A DNA stretch of 20,330 nt from an uncultured Roseateles sp. GTDB taxonomy: Bacteria > Pseudomonadota > Gammaproteobacteria > Burkholderiales > Burkholderiaceae. Location of the stretch: the NCBI GenBank assembly GCA_946480605.1, contig CAMLKW010000059.1, forward strand, positions 1-20,330. Direction: 5' to 3'. Under the pieces are notes generated by a model, which saw only the letters and a list, made by a program, of their open reading frames with translations, was not told the origin of the DNA and did not search any database. A program made the translations under genes and the position numbers. This document shows, piece after piece, positions 1 through 10,548 of the stretch; position 1 is the first letter of the stretch, and the number at the start of each line of letters is the position of its first letter.

Positions 1-585
1 CCTTGGTGGCATCGAAGTCACCCTGCGCGTCACGGCCGAAGATCACGCCGCCGGCGCCGGCCATCAGGGGCCAGCTGAAGAAGCTCTTGTTGTAATGCCA
101 CAGGATGGCGTGCTTGCCCTGGGCCTGCAGCTGCTTGTCCAGCGCGATGACCTCGTCCCAGGTCTGCGGCGGCGTCTTCACCAGCGCCTTGTTGTAGATC
201 AGGCCAGTGGTTTCGATGGCGATGGGATAGCCCCAGATGCGGCCGCGGTAGCTCAGTGCGGCCCAGGCGCTCTCCTCGGACTCGGCCTTCAACTTGGCCG
301 ATGGGCGCAGCGGCGTCAGCAGCCCCGCCTTGGCCCACTCGCCGACGCGGTCGTGCGGCCAGCAGAAGATGTCCGGCCCTTTGCCGGCGCCGGCGGCCTG
401 CTGGAACTTGTCGGTGGGGTCCACCGGGTGCTCCACGACGACCTTGACGCCCGAGGCTTTCTCAAAAGCGTTGCCCACTTTCTGCAGACCGTTGTAGGCC
501 TTGTCGCCGTTGATCCAGACGAGCAGCCTGGGCGCTTCGGCGAGCGCGGGTGCGGCGGCCAGGGCCGCGACGAGAGGCAGCCACT

Positions 586-589
<4 letters not shown>
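1..589 (-). CDS. malE: Maltose/maltodextrin ABC transporter periplasmic binding protein (MalE), 3' end cut by the window edge
   Basis: This gene encodes the periplasmic receptor that binds maltodextrins and hands them to the MalFGK importer. The 196 visible residues start with a signal peptide (MKWLPLVAALAAAPALA, cleavage probably after residue 17). The mature protein then closely tracks E. coli MalE: LVWINGDKAYNGL, a VEHP segment, DIFCWPHDRVGEWAKAGLL (equivalent to DIIFWAHDR), YPIAIETTGLIYNKAL and SWPLMAGAGG. The ligand-contacting Trp and Asp of the WxHDR motif and the Glu of IAIE are kept. The ATG overlaps the malK stop as ATGA, so translation is probably coupled to malK; I see only a weak ribosome binding site. 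The C-terminal lobe lies beyond base 1. Placing malK before malE differs from the E. coli order. MalF/MalG probably follow to the left, which is inference. Confidence 0.93.
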
Positions 590-1707
<1,118 letters not shown>

Positions 1708-1758
1708 TGCTTGCCTTTCTGTGGCCCGGATTTGGCGGCCGGGCTTGTCTCGCTTTGA

Positions 1759-1782
1759 TGTCGAAATTTTCGTCTTTCGACA
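1759..1782 (-). repeat. Perfect 8-bp inverted repeat in the malK leader
   Basis: TGTCGAAA (1759-1766) and TTTCGACA (1775-1782) are exact reverse complements separated by 8 bases. If transcription starts near the operator at 1788-1802, this would be a hairpin at the extreme 5' end of the malK-malE message, about 50 bases before the GTG. It could stabilise the transcript or be a second protein-binding site. It has no U-run, so it is not an obvious terminator. Confidence 0.5.
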
Positions 1783-1787
1783 GTAGT

Positions 1788-1802
1788 TGTAGACAATATA
1801 CA
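1788..1802 (-). promoter_or_regulatory. Putative maltodextrin-regulator operator, malK side
   Basis: TGTAGACAATATACA matches the best copy of the local palindrome (TGTAGTCAAACTACA) at 12 of 15 positions by eye. It overlaps the proposed -10 box of malK, the expected place for a repressor site. The same element recurs at 1899-1913, 17563-17577 and 17640-17654. Confidence 0.5.
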
Positions 1803-1824
1803 TTGCATGAGCGCCGGGCAACAA
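1795..1824 (-). promoter_or_regulatory. Candidate sigma-70 promoter for malK-malE
   Basis: On the minus strand TTGTTG (1824-1819) is followed after 18 bases by TATATT (1800-1795). This gives a start of transcription near 1788 and a leader of roughly 80 bases. The region is locally AT-richer than its surroundings. The -10 lies inside the putative operator, which supports repression by occlusion. The assignment is by consensus only. Confidence 0.4.
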
Positions 1825-1884
1825 CAGAGTCCACCCGCAGAGTTCTTCTCGAAATCGTTATGAATCAATGATTTGATGCTTTAT

Positions 1885-1898
1885 TCGGGTTATCCCGA
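1885..1898. repeat. Short inverted repeat TCGGG-TTAT-CCCGA beside the glgP operator
   Basis: Five-base arms (1885-1889 and 1894-1898) form a perfect inverted repeat with a 4-base loop. It directly abuts the operator at 1899. It may be a second binding site or chance; its role is unknown. Confidence 0.3.
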
Positions 1899-1913
1899 TG
1901 TAGTCAAACTACA
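1899..1913 (+). promoter_or_regulatory. Putative maltodextrin-regulator operator, glgP side (best copy)
   Basis: TGTAGTCAAACTACA is a perfect inverted repeat with 6-base arms TGTAGT/ACTACA around CAA. It lies 83 bases before the chosen glgP start and 111 bp centre-to-centre from the malK-side copy. It is the most symmetric of the four copies in the window, so I used it as the reference. The size and symmetry suit a dimeric helix-turn-helix regulator such as a LacI- or GntR-type protein; the protein itself is not seen. Confidence 0.6.
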
Positions 1914-1920
1914 CAATGCG

Positions 1921-1942
1921 TCGAAGGTGATCGATACTTCGA
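1921..1942. repeat. Inverted repeat TCGAAG ... CTTCGA in the glgP leader
   Basis: Six-base perfect arms (1921-1926 and 1937-1942) flank a 10-base spacer containing ATCGAT. It lies between the glgP-side operator and the start codon. It could fold in the RNA or bind a protein; I cannot tell which. Confidence 0.3.
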
Positions 1943-1996
1943 CCAGCGCTGCCCTCCGGTAGCATTCTTGCCCTCATGCCCCGAGGGCCGGCATTG

Positions 1997-4522
1997 ATGA
2001 ACACCCCCACCCGTCCCAGCTCAGCGCTGACCGCTCAACGCAAGCCTGGGTCCAAGAGCCCCACCGCGATGAAGCCGTCTGCCCTCACTCCTGAAGACAA
2101 GGCCCTGCGTGCCGCCTTCGAGGCCGCGTATGAGCGCGAGATATCCCAGTCCAGCCACGGCGCGACGCCTCAAGCCGCCCTGCATGCGGCGGCGATCGCC
2201 TGCCGCGAGACGCTGGCCCGCCGCTGGGCCGCCACGCAGCAGGCCGACGCCGCGCGCGGCGACGGTGCAGCAGTGCGCCGCGTGCACTACCTGTCGATGG
2301 AATTCCTGATGGGCCGTGCGCTGTCCAACGCGCTGGCCGCGCTGAAGCTCACCGCGCCGCTGGAAGCCAAGCTGGCCGAGCAAGGCCTGGCCCTGGGCGA
2401 TGTGCTGGAGCGCGAACCCGACGCGGCGCTGGGCAATGGCGGCCTGGGCCGCCTGGCCGCCTGCTTCCTGGACTCGTTTGCCGAGCTGGAACTGCCGTCC
2501 TTCGGCTACGGCCTGCGCTACCGCTACGGCACCTTCGCGCAAGTCATCAGCCAGGGCCGACAGCTGGAGCAGCCCGACGACTGGACGCGCCATGCGCCCG
2601 ACTGGGAGCTGCCGCGTCATGACCTGCGCTACCACGTCGGCTTCGGTGGCCGCGTGGAGGTGGACGCCTCCGGCGTGCGCCGCTGGCAGCCGGCTGAGAG
2701 CATCGAGGCCGAAGCCTTCGACTTCGTCGTGCCCGCGCACTACAGCCAGCGCGTCTCCACGCTGCGCCAGTGGCAGGCCACGGCCGCGCCCATCGCGTTC
2801 AAGCCCTTCTGCGAGGGCGACTACGCCCGCGCCGCCCGTCACCAGGTGCTGGCCGATTCCATCAACTGGGTGCTCTACCCGGACGACTCGACCGAAGCCG
2901 GCCGCGAGCTGCGGCTGAAGCAGGAGGCCTTCCTCGTCAGCGCCTCGCTGCAGGACCTGGTGGCCCGCCACCTGCGCGAGTTCGGCTCGCTGCACAACCT
3001 GGGCAAGACCAACGCCATCCACCTGAATGACACGCACCCGGCGCTGGCCCCCGCCGAGCTGATGCGCCTGCTGCTGGACGAGCACGGCATGGGCTGGGAC
3101 GAGGCCTGGAAGATCTGCTGCCAGGCGGTGGCCTACACCAACCACACGCTGATGCCCGAGGCGCTGGAGACCTGGCCGGTGCGCATGTTCGAGCACCTGC
3201 TGCCGCGCCATCTCGAGATCATTTACGAGATCAACCACCGCTTCCTGGAAGAGCTGCAGCAGCGCTTCCCCGGCGACAACGCACTGGCCGCACGCGTCTC
3301 GCTCATCGACGAAGGCAGCCACGGCGGCGAACGCCGCGTGCGCATGGCGTCGCTGGCGCTGGTGGCTTCGCACCGCGTGAATGGCGTGGCCGCGCTGCAC
3401 TCGGAGCTGATGGTGCAGACCATCTTTGCCGACTACGCCCGCATCTGGCCCGGCCGCTTCCACAACGTCACCAACGGCGTCACGCCGCGGCGCTGGCTGC
3501 AGCAGGCCAACCCGGCGCTGTCCTCGCTGCTGGACAGCCGCATCGGCGATGGCTGGCGCAAGAACCTGGCCGAGCTGGGTGAACTCAGCGCGCTGGCCGG
3601 CAATCGTGAGCTGGGCGAGGAGTTCCTGGCCGTCAAGCGTGCCAACAAGGAGCGCCTGGCCGCTGTCATCCGCCGTGAACTGGGTCTGGCGGTCAATGTG
3701 GACAGCCTGTTCGACATCCAGATCAAGCGCATCCACGAATACAAGCGCCAGTTGCTGAACCTGCTGCACGTCATCAGCCGCTACCAGGCCATCCGCGACA
3801 ACCCCGACGCCAACTGGGTGCCGCGCACCGTCATCATTGCCGGCAAGGCCGCCTCGGCCTACCAGATGGCCAAGAGCATCGTGCGCCTGGCGCACGACGT
3901 GGCCCGCGTCATCAACAGCGACCCGCGCGTGGGCGACAAGCTCAAGCTCGTCTTCCTGCCCAACTACAGCGTCACGCTGGCCGAGAGCATCATCCCCGCG
4001 GCCGACCTGTCGGAGCAGATCTCGACGGCCGGCACCGAGGCCTCGGGCACCGGCAACATGAAGTTCGGCATGAACGGCGCGGTGACCATCGGCACCTGGG
4101 ACGGCGCCAACATCGAGATGGCCGAGGCCATGGGCGTGGAGAACATGTTCGTGTTCGGCCTGCGCGCCGACGCGGTCGCCAAGATCAAGCAGCTGGGCTA
4201 CGACCCCAAGCTCTACGTCGAAGAGAATCGCCAGCTCAAGCGCGTCATCGACGCCATCTCCGCCGGGGTCTTCAGCAATGGCGACACCGAGCGTTACCGC
4301 AGCCTCGTCGACAGCCTGCTGGGCCGTGACGTCTACCTGCTGATGGCCGATTTCGCCGATTACGTGGCCACCCAGGCCAAGGTCGACCAGCTGTTCGCCG
4401 ACCGTGCCGCCTGGGCGGAACGTGCCCTGCGCAACATCGCCGGCATGGGACCGTTCTCGTCCGATCGCACGATCGCCGAGTACGTGGACCGTGTCTGGTC
4501 AGTAAAGAGTCTCAACACCTGA
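1997..4522 (+). CDS. glgP: Glycogen/maltodextrin phosphorylase (GT35)
   Basis: This cytoplasmic enzyme releases glucose-1-phosphate from the non-reducing ends of glycogen or maltodextrin using pyridoxal phosphate. At 841 residues it is slightly longer than E. coli GlgP because of a Ser/Thr/Pro-rich N-terminal tail of about 35 residues. Family landmarks are VHYLSMEFLMGR (96-107), LPSFGYGLRYRYG, HLNDTHPAL, FHNVTNGVTPRRW (about 488-500), RIHEYKRQ (578-585) and the cofactor motif EASGTGNMKFGMNGA with PLP lysine Lys689. I chose ATG 1997 because GAGGG lies about 9 bases upstream. An in-frame ATG at 1976 has no visible Shine-Dalgarno, and 2069 is a later alternative. It is the first gene of glgP-glgB-glgX-malQ, preceded by the operator at 1899-1913. 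Whether it prefers glycogen (GlgP) or maltodextrin (MalP) cannot be decided from motifs. Confidence 0.95.
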   Translation: MNTPTRPSSALTAQRKPGSKSPTAMKPSALTPEDKALRAAFEAAYEREISQSSHGATPQAALHAAAIACRETLARRWAATQQADAARGDGAAVRRVHYLSMEFLMGRALSNALAALKLTAPLEAKLAEQGLALGDVLEREPDAALGNGGLGRLAACFLDSFAELELPSFGYGLRYRYGTFAQVISQGRQLEQPDDWTRHAPDWELPRHDLRYHVGFGGRVEVDASGVRRWQPAESIEAEAFDFVVPAHYSQRVSTLRQWQATAAPIAFKPFCEGDYARAARHQVLADSINWVLYPDDSTEAGRELRLKQEAFLVSASLQDLVARHLREFGSLHNLGKTNAIHLNDTHPALAPAELMRLLLDEHGMGWDEAWKICCQAVAYTNHTLMPEALETWPVRMFEHLLPRHLEIIYEINHRFLEELQQRFPGDNALAARVSLIDEGSHGGERRVRMASLALVASHRVNGVAALHSELMVQTIFADYARIWPGRFHNVTNGVTPRRWLQQANPALSSLLDSRIGDGWRKNLAELGELSALAGNRELGEEFLAVKRANKERLAAVIRRELGLAVNVDSLFDIQIKRIHEYKRQLLNLLHVISRYQAIRDNPDANWVPRTVIIAGKAASAYQMAKSIVRLAHDVARVINSDPRVGDKLKLVFLPNYSVTLAESIIPAADLSEQISTAGTEASGTGNMKFGMNGAVTIGTWDGANIEMAEAMGVENMFVFGLRADAVAKIKQLGYDPKLYVEENRQLKRVIDAISAGVFSNGDTERYRSLVDSLLGRDVYLLMADFADYVATQAKVDQLFADRAAWAERALRNIAGMGPFSSDRTIAEYVDRVWSVKSLNT

Positions 4523-4524
4523 CG

Positions 4525-6702
4525 ATGCTCACCGACGCCGACCTCGACGCCCTGCTGGCAGGCCGCCACGCCGATCCCTTCTCGCGGCTGGGCCTGCATG
4601 CAGACGACAAGGGGCGGCTGTGGGTGCGTGCGCTGCTGCCGGGCGCTGCCCAAGTTGCGCTGCTGGATGCCGGCAGCGACAAGCGCCTGGTCGAGCTGGA
4701 GCAGCGTCGCCCGGGCTTCTTCGAAGCGCAGGTGCCGCGTCGCAAGCACCGTTTCGACTACCGGCTGGCGGTGCGCTGGGATGACGGAGGCGAGGGGGTC
4801 TATGCCGACCCCTATGCCTTCTACCCGCAACTGGGCGATGCCGAGCTGAAGGCCTTTGCCGCCGGCAGCAACTTCCGGCCCTGGCTGAGTCTGGGCGCGC
4901 ACCTTGTGCAGCACGGCGACGTGGCCGGCGTGCGCTTTGCGACCTGGGCGCCCAATGCGCGGCGCGTCAGCGTCGTGGGCAACTTCAACAACTGGGACGG
5001 CCGACGCCACCCGATGCGGCTGCGCCACGAGGCCGGCGTGTGGGAGATCTTCGTGCCGCATGCGGCCGAGGGCGACCTCTACAAGTTCGAGATCGTGTCC
5101 GGCAACGGCACGCTGCTGCCGTTGAAGGCCGACCCCTACGCGCGCCGCGCGCAGCTGCGGCCGGACAATGCCAGCGTCGTCGCCGTGCTGCCGGCGCCCA
5201 CCGCGCTGCCGCGCCAGCGCGAGCGCGCCAACCGGCGCGAGTCGGCCATCAGCGTCTACGAGGTGCATGCGTCGTCGTGGCGCCGCGGCGTGTCCGGCGA
5301 CTTCCCCACCTGGGACGAACTGGCCGAGCAGTTGCCCGCCTACGTGGCCGACATGGGCTTTACGCATGTGCAGCTGATGCCCATCAGCGAGCATCCGTTC
5401 GACGGCTCCTGGGGCTACCAGACGCTGGGCCTGTACGCGCCCAGCGCCCGTTTCGGCCCGCCCGAGGGTTTCGCGCGTTTCGTGAAGGCCTGCCACGAGG
5501 CCGGCCTGGGCCTGCTGCTGGACTGGGTGCCCGCGCACTTCCCCGCCGACCCGCACGGCCTGGCCGAGTTCGACGGCACGCGCATCTACGAATATGCGGA
5601 CCCCAAGGAAGGCTTCCACCGCGACTGGAACACGCTGATCTACAACTTCGGTCGCACCGAGGTGCGCGAGTTCCTGGTGGGCAGTGCCACCTACTGGATC
5701 GAGCGCTGGGGCGTGGACGGCCTGCGCGTGGACGCCGTGGCCAGCATGCTGTACCGCGATTACTCGCGGCCTCCGGGTGAATGGATTCCCAACATCCGCG
5801 GCGGCCGCGAGAACCTCGAAGCCATCTCCATGCTGCGCGAGATGAACGAGCATGTCGGCGAGATCCCTGGCGCCATCACCGTGGCCGAGGAGAGCACCAG
5901 CTTCCCCGGCGTCTCGGCGCCCACCTACACGGGCGGCCTGGGCTTCCACTACAAGTGGAACATGGGCTGGATGAACGACACCTTGCGCTACATGGCCGAG
6001 GACCCGATCAACCGCCGCTGGCATCACGACAAGATGAGCTTCGGCCTGATCTACGCGTTCAGCGAGAACTTCATGCTGCCCATCTCGCACGACGAGGTCG
6101 TACACGGCAAGGGCAGCATGCTGGCCAAGATGCCGGGCGACGACTGGCAGAAGTTCGCCAACCTGCGCGCCTATTACGGTTTCATGTGGGGCCACCCGGG
6201 CAAGAAGCTGTTGTTCATGGGCCAGGAGTTCGCGCAGCGCAACGAGTGGAACCATGCCGAGAGCCTGCCCTGGGGCCTGCTGGAAGACGACCGCCACGCC
6301 GGCGTGCAGCGCCTGGTGCGGGACCTGAACAAGCTCTACCGCGAGCACAGTGCGCTGCACCGGCTGGACTGCGAGGCCGGTGGCTTCGAGTGGATCAGCG
6401 CCCACGACGCCGAGCATTCCATCTTTGCCTGGGTGAGGCGCGACGGCACCGGGCGCATGGTGGTGGTGGTCTGCAACATGACGCCGGTGCCGCGCGAGGG
6501 CTATTCGCTGGGCGTGCCCGACGGCGTGACCGCCTGGAAGGAGGCGCTGAACACCGACTCCGCCTACTACGGCGGCAGCAACATGGGCAACGGCGTGGCC
6601 GCCGCCGGACTGCCGGTGCAGGCCCAGCCGGCGCATGGGCGGCGGCTGTCCATCACGATCAACCTGCCGCCGCTGGCCACCTTGTTCTTCGTCCCGATCT
6701 GA
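4525..6702 (+). CDS. glgB: 1,4-alpha-glucan branching enzyme (GH13)
   Basis: The enzyme makes alpha-1,6 branches by cutting and transferring alpha-1,4 chains during glycogen synthesis. It has 725 residues, the normal length for the long GlgB type. The order is an N1 domain (DPFSRLGLH onward), a CBM48 domain (VRFATWAPNARRVSVVGNFN, from about 136), the catalytic barrel from about 250, and a C-terminal beta domain. The four conserved regions are visible: DWVPAHFP; GLRVDAVASMLYRDYSR with nucleophile Asp403; VAEEST with acid Glu455; and ISHDEVVHGKGSM with Asp523. The ATG lies 2 bases after the glgP stop, implying one transcript and likely coupled translation. Finding a synthesis enzyme inside an otherwise degradative operon suggests joint handling of stored and imported glucan. 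No glgA or glgC is in the window. Confidence 0.97.
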   Translation: MLTDADLDALLAGRHADPFSRLGLHADDKGRLWVRALLPGAAQVALLDAGSDKRLVELEQRRPGFFEAQVPRRKHRFDYRLAVRWDDGGEGVYADPYAFYPQLGDAELKAFAAGSNFRPWLSLGAHLVQHGDVAGVRFATWAPNARRVSVVGNFNNWDGRRHPMRLRHEAGVWEIFVPHAAEGDLYKFEIVSGNGTLLPLKADPYARRAQLRPDNASVVAVLPAPTALPRQRERANRRESAISVYEVHASSWRRGVSGDFPTWDELAEQLPAYVADMGFTHVQLMPISEHPFDGSWGYQTLGLYAPSARFGPPEGFARFVKACHEAGLGLLLDWVPAHFPADPHGLAEFDGTRIYEYADPKEGFHRDWNTLIYNFGRTEVREFLVGSATYWIERWGVDGLRVDAVASMLYRDYSRPPGEWIPNIRGGRENLEAISMLREMNEHVGEIPGAITVAEESTSFPGVSAPTYTGGLGFHYKWNMGWMNDTLRYMAEDPINRRWHHDKMSFGLIYAFSENFMLPISHDEVVHGKGSMLAKMPGDDWQKFANLRAYYGFMWGHPGKKLLFMGQEFAQRNEWNHAESLPWGLLEDDRHAGVQRLVRDLNKLYREHSALHRLDCEAGGFEWISAHDAEHSIFAWVRRDGTGRMVVVVCNMTPVPREGYSLGVPDGVTAWKEALNTDSAYYGGSNMGNGVAAAGLPVQAQPAHGRRLSITINLPPLATLFFVPI

Positions 6703-6719
6703 ACCTGAGTCTGAAGTCC

Positions 6720-8794
<2,075 letters not shown>

Positions 8795-8798
<4 letters not shown>

Positions 8799-10306
8799 AC
8801 CTGAATCAACGCTCCTCGGGTGTGCTGCTGCACATCACCTCGCTGCCCGGCCCGCACGGCATGGGCGACTTCGGCCCCGACGCCTACCGCTTCGTCGACT
8901 GGCTGCAATCCGCCGGCCAGAGCGTCTGGCAGCTGCTGCCGACCACGCCCATCGGTCCCGGCGACTCGCCCTACCAAGGCGTGTCCGCCTTTGCCGGCAG
9001 CCAGTGGATGGTGGCGCTGGAGCCGCTGATCGCCAAGGGCTGGCTGAGTGCGCCGCAGGTGCCGGGCTTCAACGCCCAGCATGTCGACTACGGCCACGTC
9101 ACGCCGTGGCGCGAGCAACAGCTGCGGGCGGCTGCGACGGGCTTCTTTGCCCAGGGCTCTGCCGAAGATCGCAAGGCCTTCGCCGCCTGGTGCGAGGCGC
9201 AGCAGAGCTGGCTGGACGACTACGCGCTGTTCATGGCCATCCGCTCGCCGCTGAACGGTCGGCCGTGGTGGACCTGGGCCGATGGCCTGAAGCGCCGTGA
9301 CCCCAAAGCCCTCGCGAAGGCTCGCAAGGACTACGCCGACGAAATCGCCTTCTGGCGGTTCGTGCAATGGCAGTTCGACGTGCAGATCGGTGCGTTGAAG
9401 GCCTACGCCAACGAGCGCGGCGTGCACCTCATGGGTGACCTGCCCATCTTCGTCGCCCACGACAGCGCCGACTGCTGGTCGCGCCCCGACCTGTACTCGC
9501 TGGACGACGACTTCCAGACCACGGTGGTGGCCGGCTGCCCGCCCGATGACCTGGGGCCCTTGGGCCAGCGCTGGGGCAACCCGCTGTACCGCTGGGACCG
9601 CATGGCCGCCGAGAACTATGCCTGGTGGACCGCGCGCATCCGGCGCGCGCTGAGCCAGGCCGACGTGTTCCGCATCGACCACTTCCGCGGATTCGCCGGC
9701 TATTACGAGATCCCCGGCGACAGCCCCGACGCCACGCGCGGCGAGTGGAAGACCGGCCCCGGCATGCCGCTGTTCGACGCCATCCGCCAGGCCCTGGGCC
9801 CGCTGCCCATCGTGGCCGAGGACCTGGGCTTCATCACCGAGGACGTGAACGAACTGCGCGACGGCTGCGGCTTCCCCGGCATGAAGATCCTGCAGTTCGC
9901 CTTCGGCGCCGAGGGCGATCACGAGTTCCTGCCGCACATGTGGCCCAAGACCTCGGTGGCCTACACCGGCACCCACGACAACGACACCGTGCGCGGCTGG
10001 TGGAACCAGGCAAAACCTCGTGAACGCGCGTTCGTGGGTTCGTACCTCGCTTGCGGCGAGCACGACATCCACTGGGCCATGATCCGCGCCTGCGCCAACT
10101 CGGTGGCCAACATGGCCGTCTATCCGCTGCAGGACGTGCTGGGCCTGGGGTCCGAACACCGCATGAACGTGCCGGGCGTGCTGGGCGGCAACTGGGGTTG
10201 GCGCTTCCGCTGGGACATGCTGGGTCACGAGCCGGCGCGTGTGCTGGGTCTGATTACGGCCGCCTCGGGGCGAGGGCCGTTCGAACTGCTGAAGCTGCCG
10301 GGTTGA
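8795..10306 (+). CDS. malQ: 4-alpha-glucanotransferase (amylomaltase, GH77)
   Basis: This is a cytoplasmic disproportionating enzyme that transfers maltodextrin segments and frees glucose, turning short imported chains into substrates for phosphorylase. At 503 residues it is the short, DPE1-like form without the N-terminal extension of E. coli MalQ. Motifs are GVLLHITSLPGPHGMGDFG (9-27), SPYQGVSAFAG, DVFRIDHFRGF with nucleophile Asp295, IVAEDLGFIT with Glu342, and YTGTHDNDTVRGWW with Asp395. The ATG overlaps the glgX stop (ATGA) and has no evident Shine-Dalgarno of its own, so it probably relies on coupling. It ends the operon. No clear rho-independent terminator follows. Confidence 0.96.
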
Positions 10307-10548
10307 CCCCTCCCGGCGATGACGTCAGTCACCGGTTCCGCGTCCATCTCGGTGTAAGGCGGCCCGAAGCTGGCGGTGGAGGGCATGCCGCTGATCAACA
10401 CCGCCATCACGCCGATGTTCGGCTGCGCGTCGGGCGAGTTCACGCTGCTGGTGGTGCCCTTGCTTTTTGCGCGCACGGCATAGACCCTCGCACTGAGGCG
10501 TCGCGTTAGCATCCGCCACGGCCCATGAAGGCCGAAGGGGAGCGAGCC
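10307..10548. other. Spacer between malQ and the repeat protein, with a coding-like remnant
   Basis: This stretch has no recognisable gene but is not featureless. On the minus strand a frame opens at ATG 10512 and runs to 10225, overlapping the end of malQ. Its codons between about 10320 and 10440 nearly all end in G or C (SPDAQPNIGVMAVLISGMPS is part). The plus strand has a 32-residue frame from ATG 10385 to TAG 10483 (MPLINTAITPMFGCASGEFT then a hydrophobic tail), using the same wobble positions, so only one can be real. It may be a decayed gene end or a small gene. There is a perfect 8-base palindrome TGACGTCA at about 10320-10327. I see no good terminator or promoter. Confidence 0.3.

Noticed and set aside
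1708..1824. N-terminal extension of MalK from ATG 1824
   Set aside because: The 39 extra residues are not MalK-like, the putative promoter lies there, and GTG 1707 has a good Shine-Dalgarno and the standard family start.
2021..3895. Long open frame antisense to glgP (and similar ones opposite glgB, glgX, malQ and the amylases)
   Set aside because: In GC-rich DNA with G/C third positions, antisense frames often stay open. The translations are Val/Gln/His/Arg/Ala-rich with no family motifs, while the sense frames carry full catalytic signatures.
5781..6719. The glgX frame is open for 939 bases upstream, inside glgB, suggesting a long fusion
   Set aside because: The upstream part is an Arg/Pro/His/Ala-rich alternate-frame translation of glgB, which has complete conserved domains in its own frame. 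The conserved GlgX protein begins at 6720.
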